The notes below the pieces were generated by a model. The model was not told the DNA's origin, did no database searches, and was given only the letters and a program-made list of their open reading frames with translations. This document shows, in pieces, positions 45,259-56,880 of a DNA stretch of 64,000 bases. The DNA comes from Dichotomocladium elegans (lineage: Eukaryota; Mucoromycota; Mucoromycetes; Mucorales; Lichtheimiaceae). Within the stretch, counting starts at the first letter, position 1; each line of letters begins with the position of its first letter. The DNA is taken from assembly GCA_025716815.1 (NCBI GenBank), contig JAIXMN010000001.1, forward strand, positions 1,364,001-1,428,000. The letters are read 5' to 3'. The translations under genes were made by a program, and so were the position numbers.

Positions 45259-47049
45259 ATAAGGAGACTTTATTTGTGGGAAGAAGAAGGTAGAGAAGGA
45301 AGGAAGAAAGAAAAAAGGAGCTGGCGTCGTGAACAAGTTTGATTTCTAGAGAAATAGTCGCCTACGTTGGAAAAGGAAAATCCGCATATGGGAGGGATGC
45401 TCTATTTGCTTGCATCATCCTTTGATAACCGGACCTTTTACTTTACCCACCCTTCCAGTAACCACAAAAGTCGCAGAACTTCGCAGTCCACCTCACCAAA
45501 CTTCCAGCTTTACTCTCCACCTTCATACGGCCTGGGAAATAGATATGGCGCCAGCACCTTCCAAGAAAGACCGTGCAGTAAATATATGCATATGTATGTA
45601 AACACAAGTTGTTTCATCAATGGGATGGTGGCGGTTTCCTGCTCTTGGAAGAGAGGCCGCAGCCGGAAACCATACTAACTGCAAAAATCTTCTACCTTTA
45701 ATACCTATAATTTTTCCTGCCTTCAATTACAAGCAAGGCTTCTAATTCAGAGACTTGTCATACACATTAAAAAAGAGGATTTATCTCGGCTATTCGCGGA
45801 ATATGAAATTGGGCGACATCACATTGTGCCTTGCCACCATGTCTGCCAGCCGCTGCTGGCTACGTCGTCGTTATCCTGACATCAAGAGAGGCATCAAAAT
45901 CACTGCTTGCCTCAGAACGCATCATTGTCAGTAGCGAGGTCAGTGTTTCTTTGTGCTTCATTGAGTTACTCGTTCCGTGCTTTGTTAATATGAACATTGT
46001 CAGCCGCCATGTTCACACCTGACTAATAAGGGCTTCTCTCCATTGATGACGATAGGACTGGTAGAATTTTTTCGATGGCGACCTGTTGGCAGCGGAAGGG
46101 GATTTAAACACTATCTGCGCTTTGTTATATTCCAATAGATCGCAGTATGAAGGCTCAAATTTCTTTATCAAAAGTGAACCCATAGGAATACTTAACGGAA
46201 GGCACAAGAAGTCACTGCAACCCTCCTAAAGAACTTTCCGGTTCTTATAGGTGAGCTGCGTGGGAAAAGAGCATCATTAAAGCAATGCAGCCTGCTGTGG
46301 GACAATAGATAAGCTTGATCTGCTAATATCCTCATTTCATTGTTGTTCATCGGTTTATTACACGCATAAATTACCTCTATTGAATTGCAAAAACCATCTA
46401 CTGATGGCTCTAAAATCCATGATCTCATGATGCACACTTGATTGAAAATAAAATAATTTTCCATCCACTTAGCGATCATCGGGGCGAATCAATGGAGGTT
46501 AGCACCATGTCTTTCAGGTCTTATGAATAGATCCACCATCGAACACGAGTTTATGATGTATCTTAGACCATAATCATGTATCTCCTCCAAGGTAATCTTA
46601 GGAAAACAGGGATAGTGTCCAGCTACAGTTTCCTTGCTTGTAGTTACAGATTCCATGCTTGTCCTTTCTGGTGCTGAAGATGGCGAAAGTCTCTATTTAC
46701 ATATAATGACGCCGCGTGATATGGAGATTTCTTCCAAGGTAGTCGTTGTCATTGGTCTTATTTGACATTGTATGTCTAACTTTTTTTCCTGAGCCATGTC
46801 ATGCTATTTCTTTATGCTAACATATGGCGTGTTTTTTCAGCAATTGCGGTTCTTGTTTCTATTGTCCAGCGACTTTTTGTCGAAAATGTTATTGAAAACC
46901 GTATGTGTTCACTATGGCCGAATTCAAACAGAAGCTTATTGTCTCTCTCTAAAGCCAGTATCCCTTAAGCAATATACCACTATTGATGATACGGAGGTGG
47001 GTGAGAAGCATCATTGAGATCGTCGCCGCCAAATATGCGGATGAGATAG
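45259..47049. other. Intergenic, nothing recognised
   Basis: Minus-strand frames at 46013-46207 and 46192-46479 look protein-like but have no assignable motif. Possibly part of the retroelement debris next door. Confidence 0.4.
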
Positions 47050-47900
47050 GCAATCATAGTGTCACACCATAACCCGGACTAGCAAGGAGGGTATGGAATC
47101 TGTTGATTGCGCTCAGTTTTTGTTTCATGCGCTTTTGTTTCCCTGAGAGATGGATTGGTACATTCGCTGACAATGATATCTCTATCGTTGCGAGTGAGCG
47201 CGACCAACAATGTAGCCTCCCGATGACAAGATTAGGTATAGTATTGAGTGCGTCTAATCGCTGTTGACATTTTTGCTGCCGTGCCTGAGCGAGCTTCTGC
47301 AACTCATTAGACCAAAACGAATGCGTTAGTCAGTACCCCCTCCAGCGACACTGTCATCTGCAGTTACTTATGTGTAATGTAAATTTAGATATATAGAGAT
47401 CCAGGATGTCAGAATTCTTTCAGACGGTGGAGCTCCCAATACTGACGAGGGATGTTTTCAGCAAACAGTCTAAGAAGTGTCTCTGCTACGTAGAAGGGGG
47501 ATACGCAAAAGTGAAAGTCTGGTTTCAGGAACAGATCGTGGCGCAAAGTAAGGGGCGGTGCAACGACTGTGTCGGGCTGTAGCACAAATGAGGCGATGAT
47601 GCTATGGCCAACACTGGGCTGACCATGAGCCGATGTTTCGGTCCTTAAGTAGAAATCATGCGCGATCCGTCAGTCACGAAATACCGGTATACAGGGGCTG
47701 CTGTCGTGGTCGCCTACCTTGTTGCCAAAGCGACCGTTGAGGTCTCCGAAAACGGTGACGTTTCGATTGATAGAGGGGTGTACGTGGTGTAGTCGAAATG
47801 ATGACGGTAAGTAGAGTATGTGGAGCTTGAATAGCGCAGTAGAACACGAGATGGCCCATTCGTTTAAGTGTTGGTGTGGGTGAACTTGGAAAGGAAAACT
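47050..47900 (-). pseudogene. Non-LTR (LINE) retrotransposon endonuclease relic
   Basis: On the minus strand one frame reads LHILYLPSSFRLHHVHPS, then VTVFGDLNGRFGNKVGDHD. The latter is the GDFNxRxG catalytic block of the AP-endonuclease domain of LINE elements. After one stop it continues to WELHRLKEF near 47412 and, in a neighbouring frame, LQKLAQARQQKCQQRLDALN (47302 downward), typical of the charged linker behind the endonuclease. No reverse transcriptase was found in the flank, so this is a fragment. Confidence 0.5.
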
Positions 47901-48734
47901 AGGGCAGGTCAGAAGTGATGGTCCGCCGAAGCAGCTTCTAACGTCGCCTGGGATCCACGCATAGTTGTGAAGTTGGGCGGCGGCGCCGGCGGGTGTTGTG
48001 AGTGTGTGTTGTGTGAGATAAAGTCAGGTGAATGGTCGATGCCTAATATGTTGAAGTGTGGCTTACACATTAATTACTGGTTAGCGGGAAATTGGCTGTG
48101 GTCATGAGTATTCGTAGTGCTCTCCTGCACAAGCGCCTCATCCAAGCCATCGTTGCCTTCCTTCTTGGCTAGTTGTGGGAGGGGAAGGTTCCAATAAACT
48201 AACAGCAGCTGGTGGTGGTAAAAGCATCTTTTGGCGGACGCATCAGTGCTGGTTGTTCCTTATTGAATTCCTCAGGCAATGACACGACTGACATACGCCT
48301 TGTGAGTGGCCAGGCAAGCGCAAAGCACTTGTGTAGTATCCACGACTATTTTTCTTACCTAACAGCAGTGTCCATGGTTTATACGGGACACCAACACTTT
48401 GCTTCGCTCTTCGAGCGCCGTTATCATAATTACTCTCGCGCTATACGGATTCATAATTTATATCCCGGACCTGCCTCAGGACGCAGTTATAATCACAAGG
48501 GTAAATGATGAACTTCTTTATCAACCTTTTAACTGGTCCACCGTCCCGGGAGACCGCCTAGATGATTATCCACACCCAGCCTCCAGAGTGACCGTTTTGA
48601 TAAGCACTTCTTATAAATAGGCCCATTATTGGCACTTAATAAAAAACAATCCTTTTGCGAGTCTCACAGAATCATACTGTCTCTTTTTATTCTTCAAAAC
48701 CCCTTGATTCCACAACATGAACGACCTCTGCCTC

Positions 48735-49275
48735 TACGTTTCTTAAAAATGCTGTCAGGGTCCTTTCCGTACTGTGATGCCCGTCGCTGAGCTGAACGAA
48801 CATGGATTCCTAGCAGCTGATGCACTCAATACCTTCTCAAACATCAGCTTGAAAAATCTGATTTTGCCTTGGTCAGTGTATGCTGTGTAACTGCGCTTGA
48901 ACCCCGCTTTTTTCATCGGAATGTCTGTATCCTTTCTCTTGGGAATGTGCGTGGCAGTAAGCTCAGAGTTATCTTTGCAAGATATGCTAAGCAGATATTC
49001 TGTATAACAACAAACGGATTGCAGAGAGTACATTTCTTCATCAACGACATGGCCTTGACCATCGTAAAAAATAGATTCCTCTTTTCAGAATGTAAATGGG
49101 TAGAGATGAATTTGCCAAGTTTTTTGAGCGACATCTTTCGCCGTGTATTGCGACATTTGCTTTGTCATCATGCGTAAAGATTTCTGGGCAAAACACGACT
49201 TCTATTTTTGTAATCCGGCGACTTCAGAACTGGCTGGGGTACGACTTTAATTTTGGAAAACACTGTATGTTCTTC
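48735..49275 (-). pseudogene. DDE_3 transposase relic, copy 3 (5' half)
   Basis: Minus-strand copy of the family described at 8400 and 29465. It has the non-coding 5' region (about 49150-49275), EEMYSLQSV, ISCKDNSEL, YTAYTDQGKIRFFKL and, after a frame change, VRSAQR, QYGKDPDSIFKK. The sequence diverges from copy 2 directly after this point, close to where copy 1 also ends. Catalytic half absent. Confidence 0.7.
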
Positions 49276-49356
49276 CAAGCAAAGACGATGATCACGTGAC
49301 AAAGAAACTAGCGGAAGGAGCTTTGAATTATTAGGTACGTTGATTAATAACTTCTC

Positions 49357-49428
49357 TCCTCTATGGTCTAGTGGCTAGGATCCCGGTCTCTCACACCGGT
49401 GGCCCGGGTTCAATTCCCGGTGGGGGAA
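49357..49428 (+). tRNA. tRNA-Glu (anticodon CTC)
   Basis: A 72-nt cloverleaf. Acceptor TCCTCTA pairs with TGGGGGA (two G-U pairs), discriminator A. D arm TGGTCTAGTGGCTAGGAT, as in eukaryotic tRNA-Glu. Anticodon stem CCGGT/ACCGG with loop CTCTCAC gives CTC. T arm CCGGG/CCCGG with TTCAATT. No intron. Confidence 0.96.
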
Positions 49429-49467
49429 TTAGCTTTACTTGGAAACAAGTTGGATAATCTTTTGCCG

Positions 49468-49772
49468 TGTCGTAGGCGGATTTGGCGGGGTTTCCCTTTT
49501 TAGTAATCACACCATTATTACCGATCGAACTCGTAGTCGTCCTCTCGTTAAACCACGGCGCCGTCAATATGTAGTCTCCTCTCCATTGAACACGAAGTCA
49601 TCCCTCAGCATGCCACGTAATCATTGTTTTATATTTGGCATTACCATAATAGCTAGAAAACATATAAATAATCCTCCCATTACAAACAATAAAAAGGGAA
49701 ACTTCAAGTTATCTTATTATATCTTCTACTTGTCTGTTTCTGGCTACGGTCTGATCCGCCAACAGCATGACA
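49468..49772 (+). mobile_element. LTR copy behind tRNA-Glu (diverged)
   Basis: Begins TGTCGTAG and ends GCCAACAGCATGACA, 39 nt after the tRNA-Glu 3' end. The last 120 nt follow the 3' part of the LTRs at 1303 and 49777 (CATATAAATAATCC, then AAAAAGGGAA, then TGGCTACGGT.TGA.CCGCCA). The 5' part is too diverged to align with certainty. No target duplication found. Confidence 0.5.
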
Positions 49773-49776
49773 ATCG

Positions 49777-50078
49777 TGTTGTAGCACGGATTGCTCGACC
49801 AATCAATGCAGCCCATCCATTTTATCATTTTCTGTACGTTTCTCCATCAATTGTACAAACGGACATAGTTCCCTCTTTGTAAACAACACCGACTGCTCTT
49901 TCCCTGTTCTCTCTTGTCTCCATATATTATTATTAGATATCCAAACAGTATAAATATCCAAGTAGACCCTATACTATAAAGGGAATCATCTATCTACCTG
50001 CGACTCTTATTCTTTCCTCTATTACTCTTTGGTTGTTGCTATTAGCTACGGTGTGACCGCCAAAATATAAGCACGACA
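49777..50078 (+). mobile_element. LTR copy behind tRNA-Glu
   Basis: Begins TGTTGTAGCACGGATTGCTC and ends ATAAGCACGACA. It matches the solo LTR at 1303-1570 along its length, including CAGTATAAATATCCAAGTAG. It starts 4 nt after the end of the previous copy. No clean target duplication. Confidence 0.65.
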
Positions 50079-50349
50079 ACGACGTACACACCATCACTTC
50101 CTTAGACAAACCGTTCGCTCCCCATTGCGACATCACAATATTATATATATATTTAGCATTAGCAAATAATATAAATCCGGATGGTCTACTGACAACAAAC
50201 TTTATCAATTCGTCTATCTATTCCTTCGTGGTCCGCTCTCTGCGTGATTATCCTTTGTGGTTCTTGTTCGTGGTCATCCTCTCTTTGTGGCCCTACTTTC
50301 TGGTAATACTCTCTTGGCGATTCAAGCAAAAAGCAGAGAGACAATCTTC

Positions 50350-50600
50350 CACGTAGCATAGATTGCTCGACCTATCAACGGTGGCCTTTATTTTATATCG
50401 GTTTCTGTTATCCTTTCTGTCGTAGCCTTACACATGGCGTTCACACCATCACATCACTAAGCCTACCGCTTTGGATACGTATCAAATATTATGGATAACC
50501 AATACATACAAATGCCCCTTCATCGTTAAAATAATAAAGGGCATCTTTTTTCCATCTGTATTTTATGCGGTGTACGCGTCTCTCTATCTCTAGCCATTGG
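50350..50600 (+). repeat. Partial third LTR-like copy
   Basis: CGTAGCATAGATTGCTCGACC matches the start of the LTR at 49777. It is followed by TTCACACCATCAC, which also occurs just behind that LTR (50086-50100). The rest is diverged. Probably an eroded insertion in the same tRNA-Glu downstream zone. Confidence 0.4.
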
Positions 50601-51386
50601 TTTACCAGTTCATATTTAGGCCGATATCTCTATGTATGCACAGCCAGTTTCTACTTTCCCTATTTTTCTCTCTTCTCCAGTTTATTACTAGGAGCAAAAT
50701 AGCATATGTATCACAGCCAGCTCCGTAATAGAAAACATTGATCTGTTACATCGTATCCAATGCGCACCAAGGGCCCAAGAGTAACTGTAAATATGGAAGT
50801 AGCAGCTTACAAGAGTCGCGGGCACCGAAGGCAAAAAAAAAAAAAAGTAGAAACATCCTTGGATAGGCAGTGAAGTATGCACTGCGAGCGTCATCTTCTT
50901 CGGCACTGCAGCAGTGCTAAATATTCTCTTGGTGCGATGATTAAGTCTCAGTTCAACAGACAGGTTGATATGCTGGTCTCACGCTTTATCCATAAAACAT
51001 ATCCTTACCGCCAATGGATGCTGGTTAAATAATGCATATTTGTTTTGTGGGGGGGGGTTCGTAAGCCTTGGTCCCGCTTTGACCAATCTGCTCGAGATAA
51101 ACGTTGGTCTTGTTGATTTTTTGAGCTTGAAACAGAAGGATTATATTAACATTAGTGACTATTCCTTCGGTATCGCTTTGATTCATATATACCATGCTTT
51201 ATCCTGCAACATCAACCCCAGTGCGGGCTATTCGTCGTAAAAGTATAACTGCTAACAGATAGTTTGAATGTATCTGTTGCGTATGTGAGTCGACGTGCAT
51301 TCGACATTTGATGTAAACCTATTCCGGAATAAGGGGAAGAGATCCGCTGTTTGGCTACAAGGATAGGACAGATTTCTTCTGCTACA
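50601..51386. other. Intergenic, nothing recognised
   Basis: No gene or repeat supported. Confidence 0.5.
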
Positions 51387-51731
51387 ATGACGAAACCTAG
51401 TTTCGAGAAAGTCCATTTCTATCATTTCCCGTCTTTTTTTGAGCACGCGCCGCTCAGAGACATCTCTAAGCCCATGCAAATAGGACATAACGACGTACCA
51501 TTGGAGAGAATAAAGGCATGTATCCATCGTGGCAGCAAACCGATCTCGACACATCAAAAGAGAGCGATCCCTTGGGGAAAAAAAGAAAACTACTTTTCCA
51601 CAGTCGATGATGAAATCCTTTCATTTAATGTTAAAGGAAGAGTGATCCGATTTGTAAGTAGTACGCTATCTTCGAAACAAAGTTACTCTATCTCTACGTG
51701 TTAGGGATCGAAGCTATATCATTCGAGTTGA
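51387..51731 (+). CDS. Possible small SANT/Myb-like protein (uncertain)
   Basis: Tentative two-exon gene, 51387-51653 and 51705-51731 (97 residues). The first exon starts MTKPSFEKVHFYHF and ends at a GTAAGT donor. Its C-terminal part (YFSTVDDEILSFNVKG, then after splicing IRFGSKLYHSS) has the spacing of a Myb/SANT helix set (acidic pair, hydrophobics, late Arg/Ser) but lacks the tryptophans. No promoter signal is seen. It may equally be an eroded copy of a larger DNA-binding gene. Confidence 0.3.
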
Positions 51732-52115
51732 ACAGGTGTTGATGACTAAACAGCATGAAGAAATCCATTTCTCCGCAATGATCAGTGATACTCTAACTCG
51801 CAAAGATGATTTTTCTATTTTCTTCAACAATGCTTCTCGATATAGTGGAAGAATATTCCCATAGCCTGAATAAACTTTATTGTTTTGGTTGGAGAAGAGG
51901 GGGCGAGGATGTATGCATAGGCATAGGAGAACGGAGGCTTTAGATGCATTGCGGAATATAGCCCCTTCTGCGCCGTCGCGGTAAAAGGGAAATGTTAGGT
52001 ACTTCTCCCCTTTTTTTTTCATCAATCTTTACAGGACAATTTAAAAGCTGAAGCAAATGTTCGCCGCCCTTCTCTTTAATTTTCTTTCTTTCCCTTTCTC
52101 TGGATCTATACCAAG

Positions 52116-52499
52116 ATGCGTCCCATACCTACTGTCATTTCGTTAATATGCCTTGCGGTCGCTGTACTAGCTGCACCTGTCACAGTTGATCCCATGGCGG
52201 CCGATGTAAGCCAAAATTACGGTAAGAAACATACTTGTATATATATATGTATATACATAATGATGCCATCCGACTCATCCCAACAACCTGAAACACCCAT
52301 AATCATAGCAAAAATGACACGGCGAGGCGGTAATGATGACGGCGGGGCTCCAGCTCAGGCGCCAGCTCTTCCTGACACAACAGCATTAACAGCTGGTGTC
52401 CCTGACACAACAGTATTAACATCTGCTGTGCCCGCTGTGCCCGCTGTACCAGGTGCCCCAGCTATACCGCAAACTCCATCTATTCCACAATCTGGCTAA
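52116..52499 (+). CDS. Small secreted Ala/Pro/Thr-rich protein
   Basis: Exons 52116-52221 and 52309-52499 give 98 residues. The 87-nt intron is a multiple of three, so the unspliced frame is also open, but it has a consensus donor (GTAAGA) and a CATAG acceptor. The N terminus MRPIPTVISLICLAVAVLAA is a clear secretory signal peptide, with likely cleavage after LAA or VLA. The mature part has a short basic-acidic stretch (MTRRGGNDDGG) and then low-complexity repeats of the type PDTTALTAGVPDTTVLTSA and VPAVPAVPGAPAIPQTPSIPQ. No cysteines, so not a disulfide-rich effector. A wall-associated or extracellular matrix role is possible but unproven. Confidence 0.6.
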   Translation: MRPIPTVISLICLAVAVLAAPVTVDPMAADVSQNYGKKHTCIYICIYIMMPSDSSQQPETPIIIAKMTRRGGNDDGGAPAQAPALPDTTALTAGVPDTTVLTSAVPAVPAVPGAPAIPQTPSIPQSG

Positions 52500-54598
52500 G
52501 AAACGGAAATAGTATTATTTATATCTATCCAGCCCTGTTCTTATATTTACCCTACCCCACACCTTTTTTTTCCTTGAAGGAAGAAAAAGAAATACGCATG
52601 TGATTAGTTACTGCACATCTTCAAATTCATATAAACGAACCGTAGTTTCTCCCATAAAATCCACTAAAAAAGAAAAAGAAAACATACTCTGCCTAGATAG
52701 AAAAAAGGGCGAATAAGTGCGCCTAATGATCCCAGATGAAGACAGAACTGGAAAACTGCTACTTCAGCCTATGTGGTCTTATGGATTCTATGGAAAATTC
52801 TCTCATGCTTTTCCAAGGTATATATGACCATGATCTTGGTATTCGTCGCGGCGTTGGTTCTCCTAGATCCCTTACAATCTCTACTGCATTAGGTAAATGA
52901 TGAATTATATAATATTGCTGGAACAAAGAGGCGACCTGTTGATAATCCTTTCACCATCATTTTTTTCCATTGTCGTTAACATAGTGTACAGTAGAGTCTT
53001 TGAAAAACGTGTATGTTAGTTCATCATGGTTGTGTAATAGGATTGATGAAAAGAGTGTACTTTTTTCTTTTTACATTTTTCTTTCTAGGCATTAGATGTC
53101 TAGTTATCGATAAAAAACTATACTTGGCATTCTTTACCTTTTTTTTTTGGGGGGGAGAGGTCAATATATATCTGGGGTGGCGTATAAGAGTAAAGCTATT
53201 TCTTTTCGGTATTTGTAGATAAAGCATGTATTACAACGTAATATATCGATCTCTACATGTTGAGAGTGTTTTTTGCCTATCTCAGGTAGTTTCACTTTTT
53301 CAGTTAGGTGCCGACTGTTAATACATAGTTGCCTATAACGCATTGTAAGAAATTTCGGTGCTTATTATATAGGCCTTCATAAGGTTAAAATACTTTTCTA
53401 TTATCGCAGAGTGGTATCTCAAGTTGCTTCTTGAATCCTTTGAAAAGTAGAGGATACTATAAGACATAGCATGAAAAAGGTGTTATTAAACCAGGCCGTC
53501 TCGGAGATGCACACGGCGGGAGGTCCAGAATGCCAAGTGATGGCGAGGATTTTACGACAAGATCATAGCCTGTTTAGTTGCTTTGCGTTTATGTTTTCAC
53601 TGGAGAATTTAACGGGTCCAGGTCATCGAAGGGCAGTAAGTTAAATATCGAGCGACATATCTCATTGCGAATATGATTTTCTTTTCCTTAGAGGGGGGAA
53701 GGGTAGGAGCCGGGGAAGGAGGAGTGGGGGGGGCAGGCGCCTGGAATAGATAGACTTATACCGACATGCCAGAACACCCCCTGGAAAAAGGACGTAGTGG
53801 ATAGTTAAGGAGAGAACCGTTCTCCATCTTTTTTTTTTTTCGCGCATAAGATAATATCCTTCCTACAGCAGTAAAAAATCTTGCCATACCGCACGAAATG
53901 GTGGTAATATATGACTCTAATGCTGCACACATCAGATAATGGGCAGTTCAAATAATTACCAGTCTTTCAGGTTGGCATTTACTGCCGCGCGGCAAAACCA
54001 GGAGCGTTTAATTGAACAAGGAAAAAAGAACGGCATGAGTAAAACATACGCATCAAATGCTTTCTGCTGCGCCCTGGCACTGTATATGATCCCTCACTCC
54101 TGTCTCGTAGGAGGTCTGTGCGCTCAATAGCCCGAACTAGAGATATTGATTAGCGCGTCTAGGAAAGATCGCATTCTTGAGGCCTCCCCACCGAGTGGGC
54201 GGGGGGGGGGCGGGGAGGAATGGCGGCGGACGGATTTTTTTGTTCCTTTTTTGTATCGATAAAATTTCTGGGTGCTGGTGTAATCCACAAGAATCTGTGT
54301 TCATATCAGACACGGTCGATACCGAAAACGTGATATGCGTCAATTTTGTCCAATCGTGTGGGTATTTCAACGCACGACTTCCTCCCTTCCAAACTCTCTA
54401 ACAAGTTGGCACTCACGCCATGCTTTTTGATCTGTGGCCGGATCAGGTGCTATCAGCCCCATTCGACAACCTCATGGTTTTTTTTATATGCTTTGTTCCA
54501 ACAAAAAGCAGACCAAAGAAATGTTGTTTTTGAAATATGGTGTTTTGTTATATAAATAAAAAGTATTAGGTATTTAGAAAGTACAGAAAGTGCTTTGT
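52500..54598. other. Intergenic, nothing recognised
   Basis: 2.1 kb without a supported gene. It contains homopolymer runs (T at 53829-53840, G near 53728 and 54201-54210). Confidence 0.5.
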
Positions 54599-56376
54599 TT
54601 AGTCAGACTCCTTGTCCTTGGTAGTGGTAGTAGCAGTATTAAACTCTACGCGTGGTACGCCGTCCTCGCCTAGCTCTTCGAGGGATTTGCCTTTGGTCTC
54701 GGGAATGAGGAAGGACGATAGGAGACCTGTCAGCATGAAAAGGGCAAAGATCTCCAAAAGATGATCGATCCAGGCATTGGGGCCACCACGGTCCTTTAGG
54801 AGACCAAAGGCTACCTGGGCAATAATCGAGCCAATCTTACCAGAGGCGGCTGAAATACCGTGAGCTGTAGAGCGGTAACGGGTCGGAAAGCATTCGCCAG
54901 GGACGATGAAGGTTGTGGTGTTGGGACCAAAATTGAAGAATATCTGAGTGATAGTGTACAGGACAATGAAGAGCGGGATAGAAACGTTGAGGATTTGGTG
55001 ATATGCAAAGCCGAGGACGACAAACATGATGGTAAGCATGGTGAATCCCATGATTTGGATAAACTTGCGACCAAGGTAGTCAATGGTGAAGACCGAAATC
55101 CAATAGCCGGGTACTATATTTACGGGCGAGAATTCAGTTTATGAGCACTGTTTGCAAAGTCTCTTGAACCTACCTGAGCCGAGCAAGTTGATGATAATGT
55201 TCCCGACGCAGGTTTTGAAAACGGCTTCATAAGGCGTTCCGCCAGCATACCCAATGTTCTTCAGGATGATCGAGTTGTTCAGACCAAGCCCATACCATGC
55301 GACATCGAGAGCGAACCAAGAATAAGCCGTGCCAAACAGCTTAAGGGCATTCTTACGCTTGCCAAAGTAGCGGCGGAAATCAGACCACGTAGCTTTGGGG
55401 ACGATCGCAAGGTCGGCCCGTGCAACGGCGACATCATCACCATAAACACCAGCAGCAGCACCGTGCTCGATGAAAGCCTTGGCGTCCCGGATGCCTTTCT
55501 CGATCTTTTGCTCTACGTCCATGGTATAGCGAGGCGTCTCGGGAATGGTGAGGCGGAAGTACAGCGCAACGACGCCAGGCACGGCGCCGACACCAATGAC
55601 AATACGCCAGACATAATCGAGGTTCTCAGGGTTCGCGTTGATGGAGTTTTGGAAGGCTGCAGTGGCAATCAAACCGACAATGCCAGCCGAAAGCTGACCA
55701 ATTCCCTGCATTGCAAAGACAGCAGCCATCATCGCGCCTCGACGCTTCGTAGTTGCAAACTCAGCGGTGATGACAGATGATAACGGGTAGTCGCCGCCTA
55801 TACCGATGCCAAGCACAATGCGCCAGAAGGTAATGACCGCCCAGAAGGAGGCGGCAGGTCCATTTCCAGCGAGGGTCTGACCAAGGGTCCCAATGATCAT
55901 GATGATCAGCTCGATCCCATACATGCGCTTACGTCCGACATGATCAGCTAGGTAGCCAAAGGCAAGCTGGCCAATAACAGTGCCCACCGAGCATGACACT
56001 TTGATGGCAGTGTCAACGTCGTGCGGAGTCGCCTGAGTCTGGGGCCAATACACATACGCAATCATCGTCGATACAAGATTGATGGCAAATATATCATAAG
56101 CGTCTGTATAGAATCCAACGCCCGATACAATACAAGCACGGATGTGGAACCAGCCAAACTTGGCATCGTCAAACTAGAAAAGAAGTTCGGTGAGAAAGGA
56201 ATATAGCACGGCCGTGCGCAATATTGCATCGAAAGGAGCAATTGTACCTCCTGAAGTGCAAGCTTCCGCTGTTCAATGGCTTCCAAACCATATGCGATAC
56301 GCTCTTCATGGCGGTCAATGCCATCATTCGTAACATGCTGTTGGGGCTGAAAAGACTCGCTTCCTGCGCTGGCCAT
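54599..56376 (-). CDS. PHO84: High-affinity proton/phosphate symporter, PHO84-like
   Basis: Inorganic phosphate transporter of the PHS subfamily of MFS, in the plasma membrane. Exons: 56376-56248, 56173-55174, 55113-54599, giving 547 residues. After a cytosolic N terminus comes FDDAKFGWFHIRACIVSGVGFYTDAYDIF (first span with the TDAYD phosphate motif). Next come GYLADHVGRKRMYG (MFS motif A), GIGIGGDYPLSSVITAEF (PHS signature), a central loop with PETPRYTMDVEQ, and FNFGPNTTTFIVPGECFPTRYRSTAHGISAASGK in the C-terminal half. It ends with the tail PETKGKSLEELGED. The TATA-like sequence 65 nt upstream and a CACGTG at 56875 may be its control sites. Confidence 0.95.
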
Positions 56377-56440
56377 GAAAGAAAGGAAGAAAGAGGGAAA
56401 AGATAAAGGAAAAGATGAGAGGGACCAAAGAAATGATCAC

Positions 56441-56446
56441 TTTATA
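56441..56446 (-). promoter_or_regulatory. TATA-like box of PHO84-like gene
   Basis: TATAAA on the minus strand, 65 nt upstream of the ATG at 56376. Confidence 0.5.
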
Positions 56447-56874
56447 TCCAGGTTTGTGATCTCTTTTGCTTTCTCACTCTCTCTCTCCACCCCGACAGAA
56501 GGTCGACGAATGCTACGGTACCGAGAGAGAGAGAGAGAGCTTTTGCCACTAAGATACACATGTCAGATCGACCAATGGGATGTATTCCTTTATACACGCC
56601 GTGCACGGTTGGCAGACTCTGATCATTAGCTCGGTTACACCATCTCAACGAAGCATTGTATCTCAAAACGGCTTTATGATTTTGGGGGAGTGGGGGGGGG
56701 GGAAACAGTTTTGCCTCTTTTTGCCGATTTTTGATAGAGGGGGTCGGGTTTGTTGGAACCATGATGATAGGTCTCGTTGATAGTCTTCTACGGCGTAATA
56801 GAAAGCGCGGAATCAAACAATCAGGTGCTGCATATATGACAAACTAAGAAGCCAAATCCTTTCGGCTTTGTTGC

Positions 56875-56880
56875 CACGTG
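56875..56880. promoter_or_regulatory. CACGTG E-box, candidate Pho4-type site
   Basis: Palindromic CACGT-G core in the context GCCACGTGTAA, about 500 nt upstream of the phosphate transporter start. This is the site bound by Pho4 in yeast; use here is inferred. Confidence 0.35.

Noticed and set aside
45259..45336. N-terminal extension of YOP1 from 45336
   Set aside because: Pro/Phe-rich leader unlike the family; MTTSA gives the usual length.
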